This document shows positions 43,080 through 51,727 of a stretch of DNA of 64,000 nt, piece by piece (within the stretch, counting starts at the first letter, position 1; every line of letters begins with the position of its first letter). The notes beneath the pieces were generated by a model. The model was not told the origin of the DNA and did no database searches. It was given only the letters and a program-made list of their open reading frames with translations. The DNA lies in the NCBI RefSeq assembly GCF_000718255.1, contig NZ_JOFJ01000018.1, forward strand, positions 111,711-175,710, written 5' to 3'. Position numbers and translations under genes: made by a program. The stretch comes from Spirillospora albida. Lineage in GTDB: Bacteria > Actinomycetota > Actinomycetes > Streptosporangiales > Streptosporangiaceae.

Positions 43080-43131
43080 TATACGGTGGCGTATAGATTG
43101 AAAATAGACCTGTTATACGGCTCCGTACAAC
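43080..43131. promoter_or_regulatory. Two TetR-type palindromes
   Basis: TATACG-GTGG-CGTATA (43080-43095) and a 20-base near-palindrome beginning GTTATACGG and ending CCGTACAAC (43112-43131). They lie upstream of the DUF6463-like gene in AT-rich sequence. A ribosome-site-like GAGAGGGAGAG and GTG follow at 43148, but no regulator is encoded. Confidence 0.55.
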
Positions 43132-43232
43132 TGAGAGGGAGAGTGAGGTGGGCCACAGGGGCGCTCATTCCTCGACGCTGGGCGCGGTCGTGGTCCGTGT
43201 CAGGTTGAACGGGGTGGCGTTGCGCGGGAGGG

Positions 43233-43730
43233 TCACGCGCGGGCGCGCTCTTCCCGCCGCCGGATCAGCTCCTCGACCGCGCTCGGCAGCGTCGTCTCGA
43301 AGTCGATCAGCTTCGCCCACGTCGGCGTCACGACGATCCGGACCATGCCGTCGTAGAGCGAGCGGACGCCCGCCTCCCACTCGGCCCGCTGCTCGGGCGT
43401 CATCCGGTAGCTGCCGTTCATCTGCAGGTACTCCTCCGGGATGCCCTCGACGAGGTCCAGCTCGGCCCGTCCGCGGATGAGCAGGATCTTGGGCGGGTGC
43501 ACCTCGGTGTCGATGGTCAGCGCGACCATCGGGTTCGCGCGCAGGGAGCGCAGCTTCGGGGCGTTCACGGCGGTGCACATGACGATCTCCGAGCCGTTCC
43601 AGGTGAACGCGATCGGAATGCTGCGCGGAGTGCCGTCCCCGGCGACGTAGGCCAGGCGGGTCAGGTCGCGGGCCAGCAGCTCCCGGCTGAGCGGCCGGTT
43701 CAGGATCTCGGTGATCTCGTTCTGGTTCAC
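43233..43730 (-). CDS. Pyridoxamine 5'-phosphate oxidase family protein
   Basis: A 165-residue split-barrel flavin-binding protein: EITEILNRPLSRELLARDLT, DGTPRSIPIAFTWNGSEIVM, RANPMVALTIDTEVHPPKIL and RIVVTPTWAKLIDFETTLP. Family members bind FMN or F420 and reduce diverse substrates; the cofactor here is not certain. The GTG at 43730 follows GGAGGAACAACC. It stands alone. Confidence 0.85.
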   Translation of the reverse strand: MNQNEITEILNRPLSRELLARDLTRLAYVAGDGTPRSIPIAFTWNGSEIVMCTAVNAPKLRSLRANPMVALTIDTEVHPPKILLIRGRAELDLVEGIPEEYLQMNGSYRMTPEQRAEWEAGVRSLYDGMVRIVVTPTWAKLIDFETTLPSAVEELIRRREERARA

Positions 43731-44309
43731 GGTTGTTCCTCCGTCGGCGGAGCGGCCCCGTCGTGGTCGCTGTACCCCTGGGACGGAGCCCGCCGGTCGT
43801 TCTCGACATCCCGAGCGCGCTGATCTCGGACGGCCTGCGGGTGAGGCCGCGCCGCCGACGATCGCATCTTTCGATCTCCGAAAACCTATGTCGATCAAAG
43901 TAGATTTTCGCGCCGGAGTGGTGTAGTGTTCCTGTCATCGAAGCGGAACAAGTCCATGAGACGCGGCAGAGGACGAACTGCCCGGTGAGATGGATGGCGC
44001 GGGCCGGGCGTGCCGGGGTCAACGCAGTGGAAGGGACTCCGGCAGCGGTCCGCGCTCCCGGTGGCCAACGGGCCGCCGACAGCATGAAGGCAAGTGGCAA
44101 CAAAGCAGGAAGTGAAGATACGGAAGGAGGGTCTCGGCACCATCGGATCGCCCGTTTGCAGGCTCCGGTCATGCCTGCGCGGGTACCGCAGCCCCACAGA
44201 TTGGACGGTGGTCTACGGTCACGCATCCGCGATCCCCGCGCCCCCGCCTCTGGCGGCCCGCGCGGAAGTCAACCGGCCACAGTGCCGAATAGATGGTGTT
44301 GTACCTCAT
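43731..44309. other. Long gene-free leader region
   Basis: About 580 bases without a supportable gene, locally AT-rich near 43870-43920 and 44080-44120. It probably holds the promoter of the gene at 43233 and a long leader for the MerR-like gene. I saw no tRNA or known riboswitch consensus. Confidence 0.45.
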
Positions 44310-44340
44310 GGCCCCGGCGCCGCTCTTCGGCGCCGGGGCC
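44310..44340 (+). promoter_or_regulatory. GC-rich hairpin in the MerR leader (possible attenuator)
   Basis: A perfect 13-base-pair stem, GGCCCCGGCGCCG with CGGCGCCGGGGCC, and a 5-base loop. It ends 72 bases before the GTG of the MerR-like gene. It could be the terminator of a short leader transcript or an attenuator. Confidence 0.6.
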
Positions 44341-44412
44341 TCGTCGCTTCCCCTGAACACATCAGGCGTCCACCTCGACGCACCGACACTCGACAGCAGC
44401 ACGGAAGGTTCT

Positions 44413-44790
44413 GTGAGCGCACTCCATCCGGATCGGACCGGAACCCACTCGGCGCACCGCGACCCGGCGCCGGACGGCGGCCTGGACGACAAGCTGGACG
44501 ATGAGGACTACCCGGCCTACAGCATGGGCCGGGCCGCCGAGATCCTCGGCGTGACCCCGGGGTTCCTCCGCGGCCTGGACGCCGCCAAGCTGTTCGTCCC
44601 TCAACGCTCGGCCGGCGGCCACCGCCGCTACTCCCGCTACCAGCTGCGCCTGGCCCAGCGCGCCCGCGACCTGGTCGACCAGGGCACCGCGCTGGAGGCG
44701 GCCTGCCGCATCATCATCCTGGAAGACCAGCTCGCCGAGGCCCGGCGCATCAACGCCCGGCTCCAGCGTCGCATCGACACGAGCCCCTGA
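44413..44790 (+). CDS. MerR-type helix-turn-helix protein
   Basis: A 125-residue protein. The acidic N-terminal part is followed by YSMGRAAEILGVTPGFLRGL, FVPQRSAGGHRRYSRYQLRL and AQRARDLVDQGTALEAACRI, a MerR-like winged helix and start of the dimer helix. The C-terminal coiled part is short and no effector domain is present. Close relatives are found beside cold-shock genes in Streptomyces. The GTG at 44413 follows GGAAGG. A hairpin lies in the leader, so attenuation or stress control is plausible. Confidence 0.8.
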   Translation: MSALHPDRTGTHSAHRDPAPDGGLDDKLDDEDYPAYSMGRAAEILGVTPGFLRGLDAAKLFVPQRSAGGHRRYSRYQLRLAQRARDLVDQGTALEAACRIIILEDQLAEARRINARLQRRIDTSP

Positions 44791-44880
44791 CGGACTGACC
44801 GGCCAGGGGCTCCGCCCCCTGAACCCGTACGCCGACACGGACCGGACCGCCCGGCGTCACTGCGTCCGCGACCGGGGACG

Positions 44881-44982
44881 TCACCGCCTGGCGTCGTTCA
44901 CGGACCCGAGGGCGATCAGATCCTCCCGCGGCGCCGGCCGCCCGCGCTCGATCGGGCGGCCCGGGTTCTGCGCCGGAGTCAT
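44881..44982 (-). CDS. Possible 33-residue coupled micro-ORF
   Basis: The ATG overlaps the hydrolase's TGA (ATGA). The ORF reads MTPAQNPGRPIERGRPAPRE then DLIALGSVNDARR. It has no motif I know. The overlap is the only reason to consider it translated. Confidence 0.25.
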   Translation of the reverse strand: MTPAQNPGRPIERGRPAPREDLIALGSVNDARR

Positions 44983-45830
44983 GACCGAGCCGGCGTGGGG
45001 GCGGTGGCGTGGATGAAGGAGCGGATCAGGGCGGCGGTCCGGTCGGGCTGGTCGATCATGACCAGGGTGCGGCTGTCGTCGATGCGCTCCACCCGGGCGT
45101 CCGGGAGGATGGCGGCGAGCAGCTCGGCGTGCGCGAAGGGGAAGAGCCGGTCCTCGGGGGCGAAGGCGAGCAGCGTCGGCTTGTCGAACGCCGCGAGGCG
45201 GAGCGCGGCCTCGCGGGTGACGTCCGGGACGAGGCCCCGGGTGACCTTGACGCAGTCGCGGCGCACGCCCCGGTCGCCGCGGAACGCCTTCGACCACTCG
45301 TCGATCAGGTGGTGGGGCAGCGGGCCCTTGGTCAGCAGCCCGAAGGTGAACGGCAGCCGGCGCAGGGGCCGGAAGCGCTGCGACCGGAGCCCGGTGGTGA
45401 CGATCATCGGGACCCTGGCGGCGGGCACCAGCGGCTTGAACAGGGTCGGCGGGCAGTTGTCGAAGCAGTCGCCCGGGGTGAGGACGAGCCGTGCGAGCCG
45501 CTCGGGGTGCCATGCCGCGACGACCTGGGCGATGGCATCGCCGCTGTCGTTGCCGACCAGTGTGACGTCACGCAGGTCGAGCGCGGTGAGCGCGTCCGCG
45601 ACGAGCGCGCCGAGGCCGCGCAGGCCGAGGTCGGCGTCCGGCTCCATGGGGATCCGGTGGGCGCCCGACGGCAGGTCCAGGCTGATGCAGCGGAACTCGC
45701 CCGCGAGCCGCTCGACCACGCCGTCCCAGAGCCGGCCGTCCATGAAGTAGCCGTGCAGGAACACGATCGGCGCCCCGGTGCCGGCCTCGCGGTAGTGGAT
45801 CGTGCCCTGGCGCAGCTTGATCAGCGGCAT
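44979..45830 (-). CDS. Alpha/beta hydrolase
   Basis: A 283-residue hydrolase. PIVFLHGYFMDGRLWDGVVE gives the oxyanion loop. LVGNDSGDAIAQVVAAWHPE is the nucleophile elbow, in which the central residue of GNDSG is Asp rather than Ser, as in dehalogenase- or epoxide-hydrolase-like members. PTLLAFAPEDRLFPFAHAEL carries the acid. The substrate is unknown. The ATG at 45830 has GGAGGTCGAG before it. It is divergent from a TetR gene over a perfect palindrome, so it is likely repressed by that TetR. Confidence 0.87.
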   Translation of the reverse strand: MPLIKLRQGTIHYREAGTGAPIVFLHGYFMDGRLWDGVVERLAGEFRCISLDLPSGAHRIPMEPDADLGLRGLGALVADALTALDLRDVTLVGNDSGDAIAQVVAAWHPERLARLVLTPGDCFDNCPPTLFKPLVPAARVPMIVTTGLRSQRFRPLRRLPFTFGLLTKGPLPHHLIDEWSKAFRGDRGVRRDCVKVTRGLVPDVTREAALRLAAFDKPTLLAFAPEDRLFPFAHAELLAAILPDARVERIDDSRTLVMIDQPDRTAALIRSFIHATAPTPARS

Positions 45831-45848
45831 CTCGACCTCCGACTAGAA

Positions 45849-45867
45849 TCCGTACAGGTTGTACGGA
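45849..45867. promoter_or_regulatory. TetR operator between hydrolase and tetR
   Basis: A perfect palindrome, TCCGTACA-GGT-TGTACGGA, centred between two divergent genes, 18 bases from the hydrolase start and 48 from the TetR start. It is in a short AT-rich promoter region and should bind the adjacent TetR. Confidence 0.75.
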
Positions 45868-45915
45868 TATTTACATACAAGCAGTCTGTATTCAAGAAGG
45901 GACCGGTGAGAAGCG

Positions 45916-46518
45916 TTGGGCGGCACGCATGCGGAGCGCTCCCAGGCGACCCGGACGGCGTTGATCGCCGCAGGTAGGAGGCTGTTCGGGGAGCGTGGGT
46001 ACGCCGCGGTCGGCACCGAGGAGATCGTCCGCGCGGCCGGGGTGACGCGCGGCGCGCTCTACCACCAGTTCCGCGACAAGCAGGCACTGTTCGACGCGGT
46101 CGCCGAGACGGTGGAGGCCGAGCTGACCGAGAAGATCACCGAGGACGCGCTGGCCGTCGCGGACCCGGCGGAGGCGCTCAAGGCCGGCGCGCGCGCCTTC
46201 CTCGACGCCTGCGCCGCTCCCGAGGTCGAACGCATCCTCCTGCTGGACGCCCCCGGCGTCCTCGGCTGGCAGCGCTGGCGCGAGATCGGCGAACGGCACG
46301 GCCTCGGCACGATCCAGGCCGCCCTCCAGGCGGCCATCGACGCGGACGTCCTGCCGCGGCAGCCGGTCCGGCCGCTCGCCCATCTGCTGCTCGGCGCCCT
46401 TGACGAGGCCGCCCTGGCGGTCGCCCGCGCCGCCGACCCCCCGACCGCCCGCGAGGAGATGCTGACCGCCCTGGAACGCCTCCTCTTCGGTGCCGCGGCG
46501 GATTCCTCCGGAAAGTAG
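45916..46518 (+). CDS. TetR family transcriptional regulator
   Basis: A 200-residue regulator. RTALIAAGRRLFGERGYAAV and TEEIVRAAGVTRGALYHQFR form the DNA-binding domain; the rest is an all-helical ligand domain of normal size. No in-frame ATG is near the N-terminus. A TTG at 45916 is the best start, after GGTGAG. It is divergent from the hydrolase gene and shares the perfect operator at 45849, so autoregulation and repression of the hydrolase are expected. Confidence 0.9.
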   Translation: MGGTHAERSQATRTALIAAGRRLFGERGYAAVGTEEIVRAAGVTRGALYHQFRDKQALFDAVAETVEAELTEKITEDALAVADPAEALKAGARAFLDACAAPEVERILLLDAPGVLGWQRWREIGERHGLGTIQAALQAAIDADVLPRQPVRPLAHLLLGALDEAALAVARAADPPTAREEMLTALERLLFGAAADSSGK

Positions 46519-46718
46519 CGCCGGGGCGCGGCCGCCTTGGCAGAGGGGCGCTCACGCCTTCCGAATCGAGTTGGGAGCGTCCTCTGGGAAGCGGGACGCG
46601 CGGCGCCACCAGGAGCTGCGGCCCCAGCGCCGCTCGCACGGCGAAGTGCGCGGATCGTGGTGATTGAGTACATCGCTGAGTAGATGCGCTCAGGTGCGGA
46701 CCGCCCGGGTCGGACAGC

Positions 46719-47048
46719 ATGGTCGTCATGAGCGACGGTTCCGGTATTCGCGTGGCCGGCTGGGTGGCGGCCTCCTACGCGGTGGTGGTGCTCACGGCCG
46801 GGATCCTGACCTGGACCGACCCCGGGAGCGCAGAGGGCGACTACATCCCCCTGCTTCTCCTGGTCGACCTTCCGCTCGGCTGGATGGTGCCCGAGCTGCC
46901 CTTCACCGATCTCTCACCTCGGGGATGGATCATCGGGCCGACCCTCGGCGGGCTGGTTCAGGCCGCCGCCCTGTGGATTCTCATCCGGACGATCTCGCAC
47001 CTCGGCAAGCGCGGGCGGCGCATTATCAAGGCGCGGCAGAAGCGATGA
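46719..47048 (+). CDS. Small membrane protein (SCO4225-like)
   Basis: A 109-residue protein with three spans: GWVAASYAVVVLTAGILTWT, YIPLLLLVDLPLGWMVPEL and TLGGLVQAAALWILIRTIS, and a basic C-terminus (KRGRRIIKARQKR). It resembles the SCO4225 family of actinomycete membrane proteins of unknown role. ATG codons at 46719 and 46728 are both possible. The stop overlaps the next start (ATGA). Confidence 0.6.
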   Translation: MVVMSDGSGIRVAGWVAASYAVVVLTAGILTWTDPGSAEGDYIPLLLLVDLPLGWMVPELPFTDLSPRGWIIGPTLGGLVQAAALWILIRTISHLGKRGRRIIKARQKR

Positions 47049-47284
47049 CCATTTCGGCAATACCGCTGGCGGCTACGAGCATGGTGCCGTTCACCACTTC
47101 GATCTCCGCACTGGTGGACTGGAGCCATGAATACATCGGGCCCGATGGAATGGGCGGGATGGCCGCGTCCATGGTGCTGGTCGTCTCGGGATCGGTGGTC
47201 GCCTTTTTCGGCGGCCTTGTGGCCCAGGTCGGTGCCGCCCCGGACAGTTCACCGTCGGGCGCACCTCACGGAAGCCCGACCTGA
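47045..47284 (+). CDS. Small membrane protein coupled to the preceding gene
   Basis: A 79-residue protein: MTISAIPLAATSMVPFTTSI and GMAASMVLVVSGSVVAFFGG are hydrophobic, and the tail is Pro- and Ser-rich. The ATG at 47045 overlaps the upstream TGA, which suggests a two-subunit membrane unit. No family is recognised. Confidence 0.5.
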   Translation: MTISAIPLAATSMVPFTTSISALVDWSHEYIGPDGMGGMAASMVLVVSGSVVAFFGGLVAQVGAAPDSSPSGAPHGSPT

Positions 47285-47424
47285 CAGGTCTGCGAGTCTC
47301 GGGGCCGTGTGATCGATTCGCGGATACTCCGGTCGGAGTAGAGCGGTTTACGCCGAGCGGCGGTCGACGTGTCGGAAGCGGTTTCCGAGGATGGCGTCAC
47401 GGCTGTCGACACGGTGGTGAGATC

Positions 47425-48402
47425 GTGGATGTGGTGAGTACGGTCCAGGCCCCGGTCAAAGACCGGTTCGATTTCTGGCGCGAGGTGACCTCAAAGACAT
47501 GGGTGCCTCTGGACGTGGTTTGTGAACCGCCTTTGGAAGGGGAATTTCAGGCCCAGGTCGGTATCAGGGACCTCGGGTCGGTGCAGATGACGTTGATGAC
47601 CACGACGCCTCATTCGGTACGCCGGACACCTGCGTTGATCCGCCGATCCGACCCCGAGGTGCTCCTGCTGACCTGCGCCGTGTGCGGTCCCGGCATGATG
47701 GGGGAGCAAGACGGCCGGCGCACCGACTGCGTGGTCGGAGACTTGAGCCTTTATGACAGTTCACGTCCCTACGTGGCCGGGCTGGCGCCGCGATCCCCCG
47801 TGAGCCGGCTGCTGGTCTTGCAGTTCCCGCGCCACCTGCTGCCGTTGCCCGAGCGGGCCCTGCGCCGCCTCACCGCGGTCCGCATCCCCGGCGACCACGG
47901 AGTGGGCGCGCTGTCTTCACAGTTCCTGCTGCAACTCGCCCGCCGCGTGGGCGAATTGACCCCATCCGACGGTGCCAGGGTGTCGAGCCTCGCGCTCGAC
48001 GTACTGACCACCGCCCTCGCCGGTGAGCTGGACGCCCAGAGCACGGTGCCGTCCCACGTCAGGCAGCGGGCACTGACGGCCCAGATCCAGGTCTTCATCA
48101 GGGAGAACCTCAGCGACGCGCGGCTGACCCCGGGTGCGATCGCCGCGGCGCACCACATCTCCGTGCGCTACCTGCACCGGCTCTTCCAGGCCGAGGGGCA
48201 CACGGTCGCCGGCTATGTGCGCGAGCTCCGCCTGGAACAGTGCCGCCGCGACCTGGCCGACTCCCGGCTGTCCTCCCGCTCCGTCACCGAGATCGCCGCC
48301 CGGTGGGGGTTCACCAATCCCTCGCACTTCAGCCAGTCCTTCCGAAGCGCCTTCGGCATTCCGCCGCGCGAATTCCGCAGGCGGAGCACTCACCCCGGCT
48401 GA
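47425..48402 (+). CDS. AraC family transcriptional regulator
   Basis: A 325-residue activator-type protein. The N-terminal sensing domain has DRFDFWREVTSKTWVPLDVV, seen in AraC-binding-like proteins of actinomycetes. The C-terminal HTH pair has LTPGAIAAAHHISVRYLHRL, FQAEGHTVAGYVRELRLEQC and ARWGFTNPSHFSQSFRSAFG followed by IPPREFRR. The GTG at 47425 is chosen; further GTG codons follow at once. The ligand and targets are unknown. Confidence 0.88.
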   Translation: MDVVSTVQAPVKDRFDFWREVTSKTWVPLDVVCEPPLEGEFQAQVGIRDLGSVQMTLMTTTPHSVRRTPALIRRSDPEVLLLTCAVCGPGMMGEQDGRRTDCVVGDLSLYDSSRPYVAGLAPRSPVSRLLVLQFPRHLLPLPERALRRLTAVRIPGDHGVGALSSQFLLQLARRVGELTPSDGARVSSLALDVLTTALAGELDAQSTVPSHVRQRALTAQIQVFIRENLSDARLTPGAIAAAHHISVRYLHRLFQAEGHTVAGYVRELRLEQCRRDLADSRLSSRSVTEIAARWGFTNPSHFSQSFRSAFGIPPREFRRRSTHPG

Positions 48403-48465
48403 ACGCCGAACGGTGCGTTCGCTCCCGGCGGGCCTGGGCCGTCTTCATCGCCCGCGCTGCGCGGC

Positions 48466-49488
48466 TCAGCCCTTCAGGCGGGGGCCCTTCCAGATGGTGA
48501 TGTCGAAGGAGACGTAGCGGGTGGACCCGCTGTGGACGCCCCTGACGACGAACAGGCCGACCGCGCCCTTGTCGGTGCTGACGCAGAACCGGCGCCCCCG
48601 CGCCAGCTGCCCGCTTCGCAGGGACGCGGTGTAGCGGGTGTTGTTCCGGCAGGCGGTGTAGCCGCCGCGCTCGCTGCGGCCGAGCATCGCGATGCGCTTG
48701 TCGCGTGCGATCAGGACTCCGCCGCTGTTGCCGAGGTCGCCGTCGTGGACGCCCTCGTCCGGACTGCCGGCGTCCGGCAGGAGGGCCAGGCTGTAGCCGT
48801 CGGTCAGCTCGACGCTCTTGTACGAGCCGAGCTGTGCGCCCACCGCGGCGTCGGCGTGCTTGCCCTTGTAGGGATCGCGGCTCGGGTCGTCGGGCTTGAC
48901 CATCTGCCAGATGACCCAGGTGATCAGCACGATCAGGACGAGGGAGCCGCAGCCGATCCGCGGCATCTGCGCGCGGAACCGCCGTCGCGGCGCGTGCTGC
49001 CGGGGCGGCTTGCGGCGTTCGCGTCGCGGGCGCTCGGGAGCCTGCCGCCGGGGCTTCGGCGCCGTCCCGTTGCCGCCCGCCAGCTGCCTGACGACCGCGG
49101 CCTGGGAGTTCGCGCCGGCCAGCCGCAGGAGTTCCGCCATGTCGGTGAGAGCCTGCTGGGTCTCCGCCGGCTCGAAGGCGGCCGTCCCGAAATTGTGGCC
49201 GAACTTGTTGCCGACCTCTCTCAGCCGCGACGCCAGGTTCAGCCCGGGATAGGGCAGCGCCTTCCGGAAGACGTCCCGCTCCTCGGTGACGACCCGCAGC
49301 AGATAGCGGCCGTCGTTCTTGTCGTAACTCCTGGCGTGGCCGAACTTCTCGGCGTCCCGCTGCTCCAGCCGGCTGAGCCAGCCCTTGCCGAGCGCGGCGG
49401 TCATGTGCCGGTCGACGAACGGCGCGAGCCCGATGGTCAACTGGTCGATCCCTCTGCCGATCAACTCTTTGTTGGTCAGCGCACCCAT
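48466..49488 (-). CDS. Swt1-type HEPN domain membrane protein
   Basis: A 340-residue protein. Residues 1-125 look like the Swt1-type HEPN domain: NKELIGRGIDQLTIGLAPFV, LEQRDAEKFG, TEERDVFRKALPYPGLNLAS, RLREVGNKFGHNF and LTDMAELLRLAGA. The usual RNxxxH RNase-like motif reads GNKFGH here, so the Arg is missing and nuclease activity is doubtful. A basic, proline-rich linker (140-175) leads to one span (CGSLVLIVLITWVIWQMV, 180-197) and an outside domain of about 140 residues with Cys 280 and Cys 302. The ATG at 49488 (after GCGGGGGTGCG) is preferred to 49509. A HEPN domain facing in and a sensor facing out suggests signalling across the membrane. Confidence 0.65.
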   Translation of the reverse strand: MGALTNKELIGRGIDQLTIGLAPFVDRHMTAALGKGWLSRLEQRDAEKFGHARSYDKNDGRYLLRVVTEERDVFRKALPYPGLNLASRLREVGNKFGHNFGTAAFEPAETQQALTDMAELLRLAGANSQAAVVRQLAGGNGTAPKPRRQAPERPRRERRKPPRQHAPRRRFRAQMPRIGCGSLVLIVLITWVIWQMVKPDDPSRDPYKGKHADAAVGAQLGSYKSVELTDGYSLALLPDAGSPDEGVHDGDLGNSGGVLIARDKRIAMLGRSERGGYTACRNNTRYTASLRSGQLARGRRFCVSTDKGAVGLFVVRGVHSGSTRYVSFDITIWKGPRLKG

Positions 49489-49629
49489 CGCACCCCCGCC
49501 GCCGCTCATCCCGGGGGATCATAGCTGATCTTCATTCGCATAATGGGGCGAACCCGGATGCCCGGCGAAGGCGTCCTCGGCGTGCCCCACGGGAAGAGGC
49601 CGTGCCCTGCTCCTCGTGCGGCCGGACGC

Positions 49630-50016
49630 TCAGCTCAGGCGGGCCCTGAGGAGGCAGAATTCGTTGCCTTCGGGGTCGGCCAGGACGTGCCAGGACTCCT
49701 CGCCGGTCTGGCCGACGTCGGCCGGACGCGCCCCGAGCTCCAGGAGCCGCGCGAGCTCGGCGTCCTGGTCGCGGTCGGTGGCGTTGACGTCGAAGTGCAG
49801 CCGCGGGCCGCCCGCCTCGGGCTCGGCGGCGGGGCTGAAGACCAGAGTCGGCTGGAGCCCGCCGAACCCTTCCCGCGGTCCGATCTCCACCGCGCCGTCG
49901 TCGTCGGTGTCGAGCACGACGAAGCCCAGCACCTCGCACCAGAAGGACGCCAGCAGTTGCGGGTCCCGGCAGTCGATCACCAGCTCGGAAATGCGGCACG
50001 CCATGATCGACACCAT
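49630..50016 (-). CDS. VOC family (glyoxalase-like) protein
   Basis: A 128-residue VOC protein: CRISELVIDCRDPQLLASFW followed by CEVLGFVVLD is the first unit, PRLHFDVNATDRDQDAELAR the second, and SWHVLADPEGNEFCLL the terminal metal-site segment. Actinomycete proteins of this type are often annotated as bleomycin-resistance-like, but binding of any drug is unproven. ATG codons at 50016 and 50004 are possible. It is alone on this strand. Confidence 0.87.
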   Translation of the reverse strand: MVSIMACRISELVIDCRDPQLLASFWCEVLGFVVLDTDDDGAVEIGPREGFGGLQPTLVFSPAAEPEAGGPRLHFDVNATDRDQDAELARLLELGARPADVGQTGEESWHVLADPEGNEFCLLRARLS

Positions 50017-50059
50017 ACGCGGCCGTCGCGTTTCGGGCGCGGTCCGCCGGTGATGTCCC

Positions 50060-50437
50060 TCAGGCCCGGGGGCGGCGCGCCGCCAGGGTCTGGACGCGTA
50101 GCGCCAGCTCGCGGGGGCTGAACGGCTTGACCATGTAGTCGTCCACTCCGGCCCGGAAGCCGGCCTCGACGTCGGTCTCCTGCGCCTTCGACGTCAGCAT
50201 GAGGACGGCGACGTCTTCCATGTCGGGCAGGAGCCGCAGCCGCCGGCACACGTCCGGTCCGGGCAGTCCGGGCAGCATCCAGTCCAGCACCACCACATCG
50301 GGCTTCCACGAAGCCAGCATGTCCAGCGCCTGCAACCCGTCATCGGCCAGCCGCACCTCGAACCCGGACTGCTGCAACCGAAAGGTCGCCAGATCCCGGA
50401 TGTCGGTGTCGTCCTCCACGATGAGCACATTGGTCAT
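50060..50437 (-). CDS. Single-domain response regulator (receiver only)
   Basis: A 125-residue CheY-like receiver. NVLIVEDDTDIRDLATFRLQ gives the acidic pair, VVVLDWMLPGLPGPDVCRRL the phospho-acceptor Asp (about residue 52), and VDDYMVKPFSPREL the Lys. There is no output domain, so it would act by protein contact or as a phosphate relay. The ATG at 50437 follows GAGGTGG. No kinase is adjacent; the large histidine kinase at 18827 lacks a linked regulator, but pairing is speculation. Confidence 0.9.
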   Translation of the reverse strand: MTNVLIVEDDTDIRDLATFRLQQSGFEVRLADDGLQALDMLASWKPDVVVLDWMLPGLPGPDVCRRLRLLPDMEDVAVLMLTSKAQETDVEAGFRAGVDDYMVKPFSPRELALRVQTLAARRPRA

Positions 50438-50668
50438 CGGCCACCTCGCCGTCGGTCACCCGGGCTCTTTCCCCCACGTCGCCAAAATGATCACCATCTT
50501 CCGGCAAAGAAGGCGGCATGTCGGGAGGCGGGGAGAGGGACGGCGGCCCACGCGGCGGGCCGTCCCCGTCCAGCGGTGGTTAGCCGGGCGGCGAGCGGAC
50601 AGACCGACCTCCGGGCGGGTGGTTCGTGTCGGCGCGCCCTTCGGCGACGGCGGAACGGGGGAGCCTTC

Positions 50669-51691
50669 ATGCGCGGAGTGGTCCTGGACGGTCCCGGCGA
50701 CGTCCGGGTGGTGGATCGCGAGGATCCGCGGATCATCGAGCCGACCGATGCGGTCATCAGGGTGGCCGCCGCGTGCGTGTGCGGGTCGGATCTGTGGCCC
50801 TACCGCGGTGTCGACAAGTCGGGCGGCCGGGCGCCGATGGGCCATGAGTACGTCGGGGTGGTCGAGCGGACCGGCCCGGACGTGGCGAACGTCAAGGCCG
50901 GGGACTTCGTCGTCGGGTCGTTCTTCGCGTCCGACAACACCTGCGAGATCTGCAGGGCCGGTTACCAGTCCCGTTGCGTGGACGCCGTGCCGATGGGCGC
51001 CATCGGCACCCAGGCGCAGTACGCCCGCGTCCCCCTCGCCGACGGCACCCTGGTCGCCACCCCCGGCATCCCGGACGCGGACCTGGTCCCGTCGCTGCTG
51101 GCGGCGTCCGACGTGCTGGGGACCGGCTGGTTCGCCGCGGTCGCCGCCGACGCGGGACCGGGCAGGACGGTCGCGGTCGTCGGGGACGGCGCCGTGGGCC
51201 TGCTCGGAGTGCTGGCGGCACGGCGGCTGGGCGCCGAGAAGATCATCATCTTCAGCCGGCACGCCGACCGGCAGAGGCTCGCCGCGGAGTTCGGCGCCAC
51301 CGGCGTCATCGCCGAACGCGGCGACGAGGGCGTGGCCGCGCTCAAGGAGCTGACCGGCGGGCTGGGCGCGCACGGCGTCATCGAGGCGGTCGGCACCCAG
51401 GAGTCGATGATGCAGGCCGTCCGCTCCACCCGGCCCGGCGGGTACGTCGGATATGTGGGCGTCGCCCACGACGTGCGGATCCCGGGCGACGAGCTGTTCT
51501 TCTCCGGCGTCCACCTGCACGGCGGCCCCGCCCCCGTCCGCCGCTTCCTCCCCGAGCTGATCGACCTGATCTGGAACCGGCGGATCGACCCCGGCAGGGT
51601 CTTCGACCTCACCCTGCCCTTGGAGCAGGCCGCCGAGGGCTACGCGGCCATGGACGAACGCCGGGCCATCAAGGCTCTGCTCATCCCCTGA
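50669..51691 (+). CDS. Zinc-dependent alcohol dehydrogenase family protein
   Basis: A 340-residue MDR enzyme. ACVCGSDLWPYRG has the catalytic-zinc Cys and GHEYVGVVERTGPDVANVKA the His-Glu segment. A reduced structural-zinc region (CEICRAGYQSRCVD) has three Cys. TVAVVGDGAVGLLGVLAARR binds NAD(P). It should oxidise an alcohol or reduce an aldehyde or ketone. The ATG at 50669 follows GGGGGAG. It is alone, but flanked by VOC genes. Confidence 0.9.
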   Translation: MRGVVLDGPGDVRVVDREDPRIIEPTDAVIRVAAACVCGSDLWPYRGVDKSGGRAPMGHEYVGVVERTGPDVANVKAGDFVVGSFFASDNTCEICRAGYQSRCVDAVPMGAIGTQAQYARVPLADGTLVATPGIPDADLVPSLLAASDVLGTGWFAAVAADAGPGRTVAVVGDGAVGLLGVLAARRLGAEKIIIFSRHADRQRLAAEFGATGVIAERGDEGVAALKELTGGLGAHGVIEAVGTQESMMQAVRSTRPGGYVGYVGVAHDVRIPGDELFFSGVHLHGGPAPVRRFLPELIDLIWNRRIDPGRVFDLTLPLEQAAEGYAAMDERRAIKALLIP

Positions 51692-51727
51692 GGACCGCCC
51701 GGTCATCGCAGCGGACGGGCCGCGGCC

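Noticed and set aside
43731..44309. Search for a tRNA, riboswitch or small RNA
   Set aside because: No cloverleaf or known consensus was visible; only the hairpin at 44310 is supportable.
18827..50437. Pairing of the large histidine kinase with the orphan receiver at 50060
   Set aside because: They are 30 kb apart with no shared feature; any pairing would be a guess.
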